64,000 nt of DNA, from the NCBI RefSeq assembly GCF_007096885.1, contig NZ_VJNO01000003.1, positions 203,790-267,789 on the forward strand, given 5' to 3'. This DNA comes from Streptomyces sp. 130. Its GTDB lineage: Bacteria > Actinomycetota > Actinomycetes > Streptomycetales > Streptomycetaceae. Positions 16,045 to 25,237 of this stretch are shown piece after piece. Position 1 is the stretch's first letter. The number at the start of each line of letters is the position of its first letter. The position numbers and the translations under genes were made by a program. The notes below the pieces were generated by a model. That model saw only the letters and a program-made list of their open reading frames with translations. It had not been told where the DNA came from and did not search any database.

Positions 16045-16941
16045 ATGGACGATCTCGCGGGATTCCTGCGGACCCGGCGCGCCCGGGTCGACCCGGCCTC
16101 GGCCGGCATCTCCGCCGGCGGCCGGCGCCGGGTCGCCGGACTGCGCCGGGAGGAGGTCGCACACCTGTCCGGGGTGAGTGTCGACTACTACGTACGCCTG
16201 GAGCAGGGGCGTGCGACCCAGCCCTCCGAGCAGGTGCTGGACGCGCTCGCCCGGGTCCTCGGCCTGGACGAGACCGAGCGCGACCACCTCGACCGGCTCG
16301 CCCGGCAGCGGCGCCGGCGCGCGAAGACGCCCGGGGGGCGGGTGCGGCCGGAGCTGCTGCGCGTGCTCGGTCTGGTCACCGACGCACCCGCGCTGCTCAT
16401 GGACCACCGCATGGACGTCCTGGCGGGCAACCGCCTGGCCCGGCTGCTGTACGGCCGGCCGCTGCCGGGCATGAACACCGCCCGGCATCTCTTCCTGGAG
16501 GAGGCCGAACGGGGTCTGTACGCGGAGTGGGAGCAGTGCACCCTGGACGCGGTCGGCCACCTGCGGCTGGCCGCCGGCAAGTTCCCCGACGACGCGCGTC
16601 TGGCCTCGCTCATCGGGGAGCTCTCGATGGGCAGCGACCGGTTCCGCCGGCTGTGGGCCCGTGCGGACGTGCGCTGCCGCACGCACGGCCGCAAGGTGTA
16701 CCGGCATCCGCTCGTCGGCGTGCTGGAGCTGCACCAGGAGAATTTCTCCCTGCCGGACGCGCCGGACCGGGAGCTGATCGTGCTGTCGGCGGCGCCCGGC
16801 AGTCCGGCGGAGGACGGGCTGCGGCTGCTGGCCGGGCTGGGCGCCGACGCGGAGGCCGGCGAGGCACCCGGCCGGCCCCGCGCCCGCGAGGAGGACCCCG
16901 CTAGCGCGCCGCCTCGAAGCGCGCCAGGTGGTCGTCGCTGA
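16045..16941 (+). CDS. XRE-family regulator with MmyB-like ligand-binding domain
   Basis: 298 residues. The N-terminal XRE helix-turn-helix is at about 30-75 (RRVAGLRREEVAHLSGVS, then DYYVRLEQGRATQPSEQVL), followed by a C-terminal MLTR/MmyB-type PAS-like domain (PALLMDHRMDVLAGNRLARL to HPLVGVLELHQENFSLP). Actinobacteria have many of these, usually next to and controlling an oxidoreductase. Here the divergent partner is the flavodoxin-like enzyme, matching that pattern. The last 41 bases overlap the 3' end of the aldo/keto reductase on the other strand. The final 40 residues (about 255 onward) are low-complexity. Confidence 0.9.
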   Translation: MDDLAGFLRTRRARVDPASAGISAGGRRRVAGLRREEVAHLSGVSVDYYVRLEQGRATQPSEQVLDALARVLGLDETERDHLDRLARQRRRRAKTPGGRVRPELLRVLGLVTDAPALLMDHRMDVLAGNRLARLLYGRPLPGMNTARHLFLEEAERGLYAEWEQCTLDAVGHLRLAAGKFPDDARLASLIGELSMGSDRFRRLWARADVRCRTHGRKVYRHPLVGVLELHQENFSLPDAPDRELIVLSAAPGSPAEDGLRLLAGLGADAEAGEAPGRPRAREEDPASAPPRSAPGGRR

Positions 16942-17857
16942 GCCGGATGTCCCGGGCCGCGAGGGCTTCCTCCACGTGTCGCACGCGGCTCACGCCGACG
17001 ATCGGGGCGATGCCCTGGTGCAGCAGCCACGCCAGGACGACCTGGTTCTTCGTCGCGGAGACCTCGCGGGCCACCTCGTCCAGGACGGCGAGCACCCTGG
17101 CGGTGCCGGGGTGGTCGTACGTGTCCGGGAACGGCTTGTCCGGGCGCGTGTAGGAGCCCCAGAGCAGGGAGCTGTACGCCCACACCTCCAGCCCTTCCGC
17201 CTCGGCCAGGTCCAGGTCCTCGGCGGTGAGCAAGCGGTGGCCGCCCTCGGCGAGCGGGGTGAGGGGGCGCGGCTGGACGAGGGAGTGGCGCAGTTGCAGG
17301 GCGGACCACGGCTCCGCGCCCTGCTCGCGGGCCAGCGACCGGGCCCGCTCGACGCGCCAGGCGGTGTGGTTCGCGGCGCCGACCCGCAGCGCCACGCCCT
17401 TGGTGACCAGTTCGCCGAAGGCCCCGACCGTCTCCGCCAGGGGCACGCCGCGGTCCTCCGCGTGGGCCCACAGCAGGTCGACGTGGTCGACGCCGAGACG
17501 TTCCAGGCTCTGCGCCACGCCCGCGTGGACGGCGCGGGCGGACAGGCCCTCGGCGCTCTGCGGCCAGGAGTGCGGGACGAGCGGGTTCTGCCGCACCTTG
17601 GTCGCGATGCGCACGGCGTCGCGGGCGCCGGGGCGGGCCGCGAGCCAGGCGCCTATGACGCGCTCGCTGGCGCCGCCGGTGCCGCTGGGGTCGGCCCAGA
17701 ACGAGTAGCAGTTGGCGGTGTCGAGCCATTCGCCGCCACCGGCGACGAAGGCGTCGAGGACGGCGAAGGACGTGCCGGGGTCGACCTGCGTGCCGAAGCC
17801 CATGGTGCCGAGGACGATCCGGCGGTTCGTGTTGTCGGTGTTGTTCATGTCCGCCAT
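16901..17857 (-). CDS. Aldo/keto reductase
   Basis: 318-residue AKR of the AKR11-12-like group. Sequence marks: IVLGTMGFGTQVD at the start, GEWLDTANCYSFW for the Asp/Tyr pair, IATKVRQNP for the Lys, VDLLWAHAEDRG for the His, and AYSSLLWGSYT plus GIAPIVGVSRVRHVEEAL at the cofactor end. Its 3' end lies 41 bases inside the oppositely transcribed regulator gene. The start could be 17857 or 17848; neither has a convincing ribosome site. It is divergent from a GNAT gene with about 60 bases between. Confidence 0.88.
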   Translation of the reverse strand: MADMNNTDNTNRRIVLGTMGFGTQVDPGTSFAVLDAFVAGGGEWLDTANCYSFWADPSGTGGASERVIGAWLAARPGARDAVRIATKVRQNPLVPHSWPQSAEGLSARAVHAGVAQSLERLGVDHVDLLWAHAEDRGVPLAETVGAFGELVTKGVALRVGAANHTAWRVERARSLAREQGAEPWSALQLRHSLVQPRPLTPLAEGGHRLLTAEDLDLAEAEGLEVWAYSSLLWGSYTRPDKPFPDTYDHPGTARVLAVLDEVAREVSATKNQVVLAWLLHQGIAPIVGVSRVRHVEEALAARDIRLSDDHLARFEAAR

Positions 17858-17916
17858 GCTCGGCGTTGAAGTGCGCTTCAGGTCAAGCCCGTTGTTCGAA
17901 ACCCTCAGGAGGCGTG

Positions 17917-18717
17917 GTGGCGGATCTCGCGGAATCGGTCGAGTCGGTGGAACAACTCGCCGTGGGCTGGCGGACCATGGTGCTCGACCGGGACCCCGGC
18001 GCGGACGTACGGGACCTGCCCGGGATCGCCGTGCGCTGGGCCGACTGCGGCTTCGCGTTCTGGAACTGCGTCACCCTGACCGACGCCGGCGCGGACGCGG
18101 CGCTCGCCGCCCGGCGCATGCGTGAGGCGGCCGGCATCATGCGGGCGAAGACGCGTCCCGGCTTCCTCTGGGTCTTCGAGGGGCTGCTCGACGCGGAGGC
18201 GGTCTCCTCTCTGGACGCGGCGGCCGAGCGCGCCGGTCTCGCGTACGCCTTCCCCGGGACGGGCATGGCGGGCGACCTGTTCCCGCTGCCCGAACCGGTC
18301 CACCCGGAGCTGGAGTTCGTCCGGGTCCGCGAGGACGACCAGCTGCTGGCGTACGCGGATCTGAACTCGCGCGCCTACGGCTTCCCCCTGGAAGCGGGCC
18401 GCGACGGGCTGGCGGGGTCCTCGCTGTGGAAGAGCGGGGTGCACGCGTATCTGGGGCTGCGGCAGGGTGTGCCGGTGACGTGTGCCGCGACGGTGGAGAC
18501 GGCGGGCCGGCTCTTCGTCGTGCTGGTGGCCACCGATCCGGCGTGGGAGCGCCGGGGGTACGGCGAGGCGGTGACGCGCAAGGCGCTGTACGAGGGCGCC
18601 CGCGCGACCGGGCTGACCCGCGCCACCCTGCACGCGACGGCGGCGGGTGCTCCGGTGTACCCCCGGATCGGCTTCACCCCGAATTCGGCCATCCGCTTCT
18701 ACGGGCTGCGGGAATGA
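17917..18717 (+). CDS. GNAT-family N-acetyltransferase, two-part
   Basis: 266 residues. The C-terminal half holds the acetyltransferase fold: LFVVLVATDPAWERRGYGEAV gives the acetyl-CoA loop (R-R-G-Y-G) and AAGAPVYPRIGFTPNSAIRFY the last strands. The N-terminal 120 residues look like a degenerate second GNAT lobe (VRWADCGFAFWNCVTL, then RTKPGF-like segment). GTG 17917 is chosen because AGGAGG (17907-17912) lies 4 bases upstream; the frame starts further back without a ribosome site. Substrate unknown. Confidence 0.8.
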   Translation: MADLAESVESVEQLAVGWRTMVLDRDPGADVRDLPGIAVRWADCGFAFWNCVTLTDAGADAALAARRMREAAGIMRAKTRPGFLWVFEGLLDAEAVSSLDAAAERAGLAYAFPGTGMAGDLFPLPEPVHPELEFVRVREDDQLLAYADLNSRAYGFPLEAGRDGLAGSSLWKSGVHAYLGLRQGVPVTCAATVETAGRLFVVLVATDPAWERRGYGEAVTRKALYEGARATGLTRATLHATAAGAPVYPRIGFTPNSAIRFYGLRE

Positions 18718-18872
18718 GGTGCCCCGGGGCGCTGTCACAGAACCATGACACACGGGGTCACAACCCGGGGCCCGGGTGGCCTGTCCAACTGGGTGGGACG
18801 ACGGGCTGATCCACCCGTCGCCGACGGGACGCGGCAACCGGCCGCGCGCCCACACGCCTTGGGGGGACAACC

Positions 18873-20060
18873 TTGAACACCACCGCCCGTACCCTGCGTT
18901 CGGCCTTCATCGCCTCGGCCGCGGGGCTCGTGCTGACCGTCACCGGCGCCGCCCTGGCGCCGGCCGCCCTGGCCGACACCGGCATGCCCGAGCTGACCGT
19001 GGCCACCGACGCGCCCGCGATGATCGGGGGCGGCGGCCTGCCCGTCGCCTTCACCACCACGGCCTCCAACACCGGTTCGAAGGACACGTCGTCGGCGCGC
19101 CTCATCTACCGCATCGACGGCGGCCCCGGTCTGCCCCAGAACCCCCTGAGCCTGGAGTACCGGCTCGACGGGACGACCTGGAAGGCCGTACCGCTGGAGG
19201 TCGTCGAGGGCTCCGTGTACGGCGGCGAGCTGCCCGAGCAGTTCCCGCTGGCCGCCGGGAAGTCGCGGACCGTGGAGCTGCGGCTCGGGCTTCCCATGGG
19301 CACCCCGCACAACGGCTCCACCAACGGGGGCACCGACCACCTCAAGCTGACGACGATGATCTCCTACGGTGCCGCGGGCGCCGCCAACGACACCGATGTG
19401 GACGACGTGGCGGTCAAGGGGCTGAGCACCCACCTGTCCGGCGTGCCCGCGACCGCCACGGCCGGCGGCCCCGCGGTCACCTTCGAGGCCACCGTCGACA
19501 ACCCGACGCCGTCCGCGTACGAGAACGTCACGGATGTGCTGTTCACCAACCGGTACACCACCGTCCAGGTGCGGCGCTCGGGCATTTGGACGACGCTGAA
19601 GCCGATCACGTCGAACGCCGAGCCGGACGTGTACGGGTACTACGTGATCGGCAAGGACGCCTCCCTCGCGGCGCACGGCAGCGCCTCGGTCGAGATCCGC
19701 GTGACCTACCGCAAGGACGCTCCGCTGGGGAAGACCGAGGTCTCCCCGTGCGCGATCGTCAACGAGGGTTCGACCCCGTTCAGGGGCATCACCAGCTGCG
19801 GCGACGGAGCCACGATCACCGTGGAGAAGGCCGCGGCCGCCTCCGGGGCCCCGTCCCCCTCCGCCTCCGCCACGGCGTCGCCCTCCCCCGCCGCGACGGG
19901 CACCGGTACCGGCGCGGCGTCGTCCGGCATGACCGCGCAGCTCGCGGAGACCGGCGGCAGCGGCCTGTCGGCGACGGCGGTGGGCGCGGCGGGACTCGTC
20001 GCCGCCGGGGCGGGCGCCGTGGGCTTCACCGCGGTGCGCCGCCGGCGCGGCCGGGCCTGA
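18873..20060 (+). CDS. Secreted cell-wall-anchored protein with LAETG sortase motif
   Basis: 395 residues with a TTG start behind a GGGGGGA ribosome site. N-terminal signal peptide to about residue 34 (AALA-DTG). Two beta-rich immunoglobulin-like halves follow (about 38-180 and 185-310), the second ending with a Cys pair (SPCAIV, ITSCGDG). Then comes a Ser/Pro/Ala/Thr stalk (about 315-350), the sortase motif LAETG, a hydrophobic helix (SATAVGAAGLVAAGAGAVGF) and the RRRRGR tail. LAXTG is the signature of class E sortase substrates in high-GC Gram-positives, so it is probably covalently attached to peptidoglycan. Function of the exposed part is unknown. Confidence 0.85.
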   Translation: MNTTARTLRSAFIASAAGLVLTVTGAALAPAALADTGMPELTVATDAPAMIGGGGLPVAFTTTASNTGSKDTSSARLIYRIDGGPGLPQNPLSLEYRLDGTTWKAVPLEVVEGSVYGGELPEQFPLAAGKSRTVELRLGLPMGTPHNGSTNGGTDHLKLTTMISYGAAGAANDTDVDDVAVKGLSTHLSGVPATATAGGPAVTFEATVDNPTPSAYENVTDVLFTNRYTTVQVRRSGIWTTLKPITSNAEPDVYGYYVIGKDASLAAHGSASVEIRVTYRKDAPLGKTEVSPCAIVNEGSTPFRGITSCGDGATITVEKAAAASGAPSPSASATASPSPAATGTGTGAASSGMTAQLAETGGSGLSATAVGAAGLVAAGAGAVGFTAVRRRRGRA

Positions 20061-20066
20061 GCCGCC

Positions 20067-20208
<142 letters not shown>

Positions 20209-20235
20209 CCCGGCACCCGTCCGGGTCACGCGGGG

Positions 20236-20964
20236 TCAGGAGGCGATGAACCGCGCTATCTGCCCGAGGACGACCGTGTCGGCCAGGTACCCGATGTGGG
20301 TCTGGCAGAGCACGTTGTTGTTCGTCGCGCCGCTCAGGCGGGTGCTGGTGTACGGGAGGATGATGCCGTCGCACGCCGAGTACCAGGTGGCGTACTCGGT
20401 GTCGCCGGGGGTCTCGTCACCGGAGCTGATCTGCGAGATGAACGACGAGCCCGGGTACATCTGCCGGCAGGTGGTGTAGATCAGGCAGGCCCCGGCGAAC
20501 GTGGTGCCGTGGTTGGCGCCGGCGATGGACGCGAGGTGGCTGACGCTGGTGTGTCCGCCGAGCACCTTCAGGTAGTACTGGCTGACGAGACCGCCCATGG
20601 AGTGGTTGACGATCGCGACCTTGCTCGCCCCGGTCCGGGACTTCACGTTGTTGACGAAGGCGGCGAGGCCCTGGGCGTTGGTGATGTTGTCGCCGTAGGA
20701 GTCGTACTCGTACGCGAACAGGTTGGAGCTCGACCAGCCGTTGAGGCGGAAGACGCTCATGGCGGTGACCCAGTTGGAGGCGCTGCCGGTGTAGCCGTGC
20801 ACGAAGACGACCGGGGTGCTGGTCGACAGCGGCTGCACCGCGGCCGTGCGGGCCGGGGCGGGCGTCTCGGCGGCACCGGCCGTGGACGCCGAGGAGAACA
20901 GGGAGAACGCGACCGTGACGGCCGCGAGGACGCCGAGGAGCCGGCGCGGTGAACGACGAGGCAT
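20236..20964 (-). CDS. Secreted class 2 lipase / triacylglycerol esterase
   Basis: 242-residue alpha/beta hydrolase exported by a signal peptide (about 1-32, MPRRSPRRLLGVLAAVTVAF then AGA). Oxyanion-hole segment VVFVHGYTG (52-60), nucleophile elbow NHSMGG (Ser122), Asp199 in ACDGII and His223 in CQTHIGYL make a complete triad, matching LipA/EstA-type bacterial lipases. Four cysteines (160, 166, 198, 220) probably form two disulfides. ATG 20964 is preceded by AGGAG. Acts outside the cell on acylglycerols or other esters. Confidence 0.88.
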   Translation of the reverse strand: MPRRSPRRLLGVLAAVTVAFSLFSSASTAGAAETPAPARTAAVQPLSTSTPVVFVHGYTGSASNWVTAMSVFRLNGWSSSNLFAYEYDSYGDNITNAQGLAAFVNNVKSRTGASKVAIVNHSMGGLVSQYYLKVLGGHTSVSHLASIAGANHGTTFAGACLIYTTCRQMYPGSSFISQISSGDETPGDTEYATWYSACDGIILPYTSTRLSGATNNNVLCQTHIGYLADTVVLGQIARFIAS

Positions 20965-21116
20965 GAGGCACTCCTGTGGGAAACGCGGGGATGTGGTTGC
21001 CTGCCCGCACAAGGTGCCGGGCACAAGGGGCCCGCGCCATCGGCTAATTCACCGGTGTCGGCCGCCGGCCGGTCCCGGTGCGGGACGCTCGCCGGCGGCG
21101 GGGTGCCTCGCCTGTG

Positions 21117-21710
21117 TCAGCCGCCGACGTGGAAGGTGTTCCCGCCGGGATCGCGGTGGGTGCCCGGTTCGACGCCGGGCCGGCTGACGAGGAGGCGCAT
21201 CCGGTCCCGCCCGGCCCCCGGCGCGGCGGGTGGACCCATCACGAGCGAGACCGGGGCGGCGGGGGCCCGGCGCAGGCGCACGCACCGGTCGCGGTCCTCC
21301 TCCACGGGCCAGCCGGACCAGGTCGCCCAGAAGTCCCGCTGCACCGCGCGTTCCTCCTCGGTGACGTCGAGGCAGACCGCGACGATCCCGGAGCCGGCGC
21401 GCACGCCCGGGTGCCCGGGGCGCAGGAGACAGAACTCGTTGCCTTCCGGATCGGCCAGCACGTCCCACGGCACGTCGCCCTGGCCGATGTCGGCCCGGGT
21501 CGCTCCGAGTGCGAGCAGGCGCGCGGCCTCCGCCTCCCAGCGCGGTCCGCCGGCCAGGTCGAGGTGCAGGCGGTTCTTGTGCGCCGGCTTCGGCCGGTCG
21601 GCCTGCTCGCAGCGCAGTCGGAGCCCGCCGGTGCGCCCCCGGGTCGCGTCGGCCCAGAAGCGGGCCATGCCCCTCACGTCGCAGGCGTCGATCACGACAC
21701 CGGTCAGCAT
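21117..21710 (-). CDS. VOC/glyoxalase-superfamily protein, two-domain
   Basis: 197 residues made of two vicinal-oxygen-chelate halves: residues 1 to about 100 (MLTGVVIDACDVRGMARFW to VLADPEGNEFCLLRP) and about 105-197 (GSGIVAVCLDVTEEERAVQRD to RDPGGNTFHVGG). Metal-ligand type residues sit in LHLDLA, DPEGNEFC and DPGGNTFHV. Actinobacterial members of this shape are often bleomycin-resistance-like or unassigned; the function here is unknown. The frame extends 93 bases further upstream, but ATG 21710 begins the first beta strand correctly. Confidence 0.75.
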   Translation of the reverse strand: MLTGVVIDACDVRGMARFWADATRGRTGGLRLRCEQADRPKPAHKNRLHLDLAGGPRWEAEAARLLALGATRADIGQGDVPWDVLADPEGNEFCLLRPGHPGVRAGSGIVAVCLDVTEEERAVQRDFWATWSGWPVEEDRDRCVRLRRAPAAPVSLVMGPPAAPGAGRDRMRLLVSRPGVEPGTHRDPGGNTFHVGG

Positions 21711-21907
21711 TCCGTCCCCCAGTCCTGCGCGGCCTCGTCCGCCCAGTGTGCCGCCACCCCTGTCGTGGCGTGAACTCGGGTCCGCTGTCGGCCATATGGA
21801 CACCGCGCCATGGGCGTGCTCTCATTCCCCTTGCACTTTTCCAACGATGCACAACGAGCGGTGCGGCGCGCACGTGCCTGCCGGTCGGTGTGAGAACGGA
21901 GCCGCAT

Positions 21908-24900
21908 GTGAAACCTCCACCCGCGAGGCGGCGCAGAGGGCTGCGACGGTGGGCCGGCGCAGCCGCCGTCCTCGGGACCACCGCGGCCATGACGGTGACG
22001 GGCACGGCGGGTCCGGCGTCGGCCGGCGGTCCGCACGGCCACCGCATCCCGACGGTCACCTCGGGCGACGCCCGGTTCCAGGTCCTGTCGCCGACGCTGA
22101 TCCGGACCGAGTACGCGGGAGACGGCGCGTTCACCGACGAGGCGACGTTCAACGCCATCGGCCGCGGCTCCTTCGCCCCGGCCGCGTACACCACGACGAC
22201 GGCGGACGGCTGGCTCACCCTCAGGACGAGCGCCGTGACGCTGCGGTACAAGGTCGGTTCCGGGCCCTTCGACGCGGGCAACCTGTCGGTCCGGCTCAAC
22301 GCCGGCGACTCCCCCGTGACCGCCACCCCCTGGCACCGCGTCACCTGCGCACCCGGCGCGCTCTGCGAGGCGGAGAACCTCCGGGCCGAGGGGGTCTCTC
22401 CGGCATCCGACCACGACGGCTACACCGGGTCCGGATTCGCCGCGGGCTTCGAGAGCACCGGCGCCTCCCTGTCCTCTGACATCGATGTCAAGGCGGCGGG
22501 CTCCTACCGGTTCGCCGTGCGGTACGCCAATGCGCGCGGCGGCGACGGCAAGAGCGAGCCGCGCACCCTCACCCTGTCGGTGGACGGCGGCGACGGGCAG
22601 CGGGTGACGCTGCCGCCGACGGCGGACTGGGACACCTGGGACACCGCGTTCGCCGATGTCCGGCTGGACGCCGGGCACCACACGCTCGGCCTGGCCCGGG
22701 GCGCCGAGGACTCCGGCAGTGTGAACGTGGACAGCGTCGCGCTGCTGGGCGAGGGCGAGGCCTTCCCGCCCGCGTCCCGCACGGCGGTCGCCGACTGCCG
22801 GTTCGGGGTGAGCTGCGAGGCGGAGGCCGGACGTGTCGTCGGCGCGACGGCCGCCGCCACCGATCACCAGGGCTTCGCCGGGACGGGCTTCGTCGCGGAG
22901 CTCAACCGGGGTTCCTCGCTGACCACGCGTGTGGTGGAGGTCCCCTCGGCCGGCACGTACACCCTGCGCGTCCGCTACGCCAACGGTCCGGGCGGCGACG
23001 GCCGGCACGAGACGCGCACCGCCACCGTGTCCGCGGGCGGCGCCACCGGCACCCTGTCGTTCCCCGCGACGGACGACTGGGACACGTGGTCGACGGCCAC
23101 CCTGCCCGTCCGCCTCGACGCGGGCGCCAACGACGTCACGCTCGCCTGCCCGGACCCGGCAAGCTGCCATGTCAACGCGGACACCGTGTCCGTCGCCGCG
23201 ACCGGCGAGCCGGCTCCGCAGCCGCACCTGGCACTCGGCGGATACCGGCGCGGTCTCGACGGCGTCACCGGTGAGGGCGCACCGCCCGTCACCACGCCCG
23301 GCCTCCTCAACCAGGACGGCTGGTACCTCCTGGACGACACCCCGTCCGCGCTCTACGACTCCGCGTCCCGGAAGGTGACCCAGCGCTCCGCGCACGGCGG
23401 CGCCCCGTACCAGGACGGCTACCTCTTCGGCTACGGGCACGACTACAAGCGGGGCCTCGGCGACCTGGCGACCCTCACCGGTCCGCCCGCGCTGCTGCCC
23501 TCCTGGGCGTACGGCGTCTGGTACTCGGAGTACATCGACCGCACGGACGCGGACTACCGGAACACGATCCTGCCGAAGTTCCGGTCGGAGGGCGTGCCGT
23601 TGGACGTGCTGGTGACGGACACCGACTACAAGGCGGTGCACCCGTGGAGCGGCTGGGAGATCGATCCGGCCAAGTTCCCCGATCCGAAGGGGTTCTTCGA
23701 CTGGTCCGAGTCCCAGGGCCTGCACAACACCCTCAACGTGCACCCCAGCATCCTCTCCACCGACCCCCAGTTCGCCCAGGCGCAGAGGACCGCCAAGGGC
23801 AAGCTGAAGAAGGGGAGTTGCGGCGGTGGCGCGGGGCCGGACTGCTACGTCTTCGACTTCGGCGACCCCGATCAGTTGCAGGCGTACATGGATCTGCACC
23901 GGACCATGGACGAGCAGGGCAACGACTTCTGGTGGCTGGACTGGTGCTGCGACTCCTCGCAGTCGTCGATGCCGGGGGTGACCCCGGACGCGTGGATCAA
24001 CCAGCAGTACGCGGACGCCACCGCCGGGCACCAGGAGCGCGGGTTCGTCCTGTCACGCGCCTTCGGTTCGCTCCAGGCGGCCGGGTACAGCGGCCAGCAG
24101 GCGGTGCCCACCGGCCCCTGGGCGGACAAGCGCACCACGGTCCACTTCTCCGGCGACACGTCGTCCACCTGGGGCACGCTGAAGTTCGAGGTGGGATACA
24201 CCCCCGCCGAGTCGGCGGCGACCGGGATGGCCGCCATCACGCACGACATCGGCGGGCACAACGACACGACGGGCCTGAAGGGCTCGGAGACGTACACGGA
24301 CGGCGGCGGCACGCACACCACGACGAAGCTGCCCGACGACCTCTACGCGCGCTGGGTCCAGTTCGGCACCTTCCAGCCCGTCGACCGGCTGCACAGCAAC
24401 CACAGCGACCGGCTGCCCTGGCAGTACGGCCCCGAGGCGGCGGCCTCCGCGAAGAAGTTCCTCAACCTCCGCGAGAAGCTGCTGCCTTACACGTACACGC
24501 TCGCGGCGGAGGCCAACCGGACCGGTGTGCCGATCGTCCGGCCGATGTACCTGGAGTATCCGGAGGAGCGGCAGGCGTACGAGACGGCCGGCAGCGAGTA
24601 CTTCTACGGTCCCGACCTGCTGGTCGCCCCGGTCACCACGCCCGGCGCGTCCGCGAGGACACCGGTGTGGTTCCCGCCGGGGCAGTGGACGGACTACTTC
24701 ACCGGCAAGACGTACGAGGGCGGCACCACCCGGGAGGTCACGACGACGCTGGACACCATGCCGGTGTTCGTCAGGGCGGGCGGGATCGTCCCGAGCCGCA
24801 CGCAGGACGTCGCCCACGACGGCGCGGCCGGCGCGGACGACCTCACGCTGACGATCACCCCGGGCGGTTCCGGTTCGTTCCGTCTCTACGAGGACGACGG

Positions 24901-25186
24901 GGGCGCCCCCGGCAGTGTGCGGAGCGCCACGACGGAGGTCTCCTACGAGGAGTCAGGCGGGCGCCACACGGTGTCGGTCGCTGGGGCGAAGGGGTCCTTC
25001 CCGGGCCTGCCGAAGAGCCGCGTGTGGACCCTGTCGGTCAGGGCCGACCACGCGCCGGAGGGGGTCACCGCGACCGGGACACACCTGTCCGCGCGGGCGT
25101 ACGAGTGGGACGCCGCGTCGAAGACGCTGACCATCACCCTGCCAAAGCGCAACGTCCACGCTCCGGTGACCGTCACGTACTGGTGA
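21908..25186 (+). CDS. Secreted GH31 alpha-glucosidase-type enzyme with two inserted CBM35-like modules
   Basis: 1092 residues with an arginine-rich export signal (about 1-40). Residues about 45-145 start the GH31 N-terminal beta-sandwich; it is interrupted by two related carbohydrate-binding modules (about 148-285 and 293-430, each with CEAE, VRYAN, GGDG and WDTW) and resumes at HLALGGYRRGLDG (about 438). The barrel carries the nucleophile in WWLDW (Asp678) and the acid/base in HFSGDTSSTW (Asp750), and the C-terminal sandwich (about 900-1092) is complete. It probably trims alpha-linked glucans or xylosides outside the cell. GTG 21908 follows CGGAG. It could also be an alpha-xylosidase or 6-alpha-glucosyltransferase, which share this fold. 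Confidence 0.87.
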   Translation: MKPPPARRRRGLRRWAGAAAVLGTTAAMTVTGTAGPASAGGPHGHRIPTVTSGDARFQVLSPTLIRTEYAGDGAFTDEATFNAIGRGSFAPAAYTTTTADGWLTLRTSAVTLRYKVGSGPFDAGNLSVRLNAGDSPVTATPWHRVTCAPGALCEAENLRAEGVSPASDHDGYTGSGFAAGFESTGASLSSDIDVKAAGSYRFAVRYANARGGDGKSEPRTLTLSVDGGDGQRVTLPPTADWDTWDTAFADVRLDAGHHTLGLARGAEDSGSVNVDSVALLGEGEAFPPASRTAVADCRFGVSCEAEAGRVVGATAAATDHQGFAGTGFVAELNRGSSLTTRVVEVPSAGTYTLRVRYANGPGGDGRHETRTATVSAGGATGTLSFPATDDWDTWSTATLPVRLDAGANDVTLACPDPASCHVNADTVSVAATGEPAPQPHLALGGYRRGLDGVTGEGAPPVTTPGLLNQDGWYLLDDTPSALYDSASRKVTQRSAHGGAPYQDGYLFGYGHDYKRGLGDLATLTGPPALLPSWAYGVWYSEYIDRTDADYRNTILPKFRSEGVPLDVLVTDTDYKAVHPWSGWEIDPAKFPDPKGFFDWSESQGLHNTLNVHPSILSTDPQFAQAQRTAKGKLKKGSCGGGAGPDCYVFDFGDPDQLQAYMDLHRTMDEQGNDFWWLDWCCDSSQSSMPGVTPDAWINQQYADATAGHQERGFVLSRAFGSLQAAGYSGQQAVPTGPWADKRTTVHFSGDTSSTWGTLKFEVGYTPAESAATGMAAITHDIGGHNDTTGLKGSETYTDGGGTHTTTKLPDDLYARWVQFGTFQPVDRLHSNHSDRLPWQYGPEAAASAKKFLNLREKLLPYTYTLAAEANRTGVPIVRPMYLEYPEERQAYETAGSEYFYGPDLLVAPVTTPGASARTPVWFPPGQWTDYFTGKTYEGGTTREVTTTLDTMPVFVRAGGIVPSRTQDVAHDGAAGADDLTLTITPGGSGSFRLYEDDGGAPGSVRSATTEVSYEESGGRHTVSVAGAKGSFPGLPKSRVWTLSVRADHAPEGVTATGTHLSARAYEWDAASKTLTITLPKRNVHAPVTVTYW

Positions 25187-25190
25187 GAGG

Positions 25191-25222
25191 GGCCCGCCCC
25201 CGGGGGGAGCCGGGGGCGGGCC
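25191..25222. terminator. Bidirectional hairpin terminator between GH31 and SapA-like genes
   Basis: Perfect 13-bp stem, 25191-25203 with 25210-25222, and a 6-base loop. It begins 5 bases after the GH31 stop and ends 15 bases before the stop of the convergent SapA-like gene, so it can serve both. Confidence 0.75.
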
Positions 25223-25237
25223 GGTGGGCGGCGCGGA

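Noticed and set aside
13801..16941. 1046-residue fusion ending in the XRE regulator
   Set aside because: Only the last 298 residues are protein-like, beginning at ATG 16045; the rest is antisense to the SDR, aldo/keto reductase and flavoenzyme genes.
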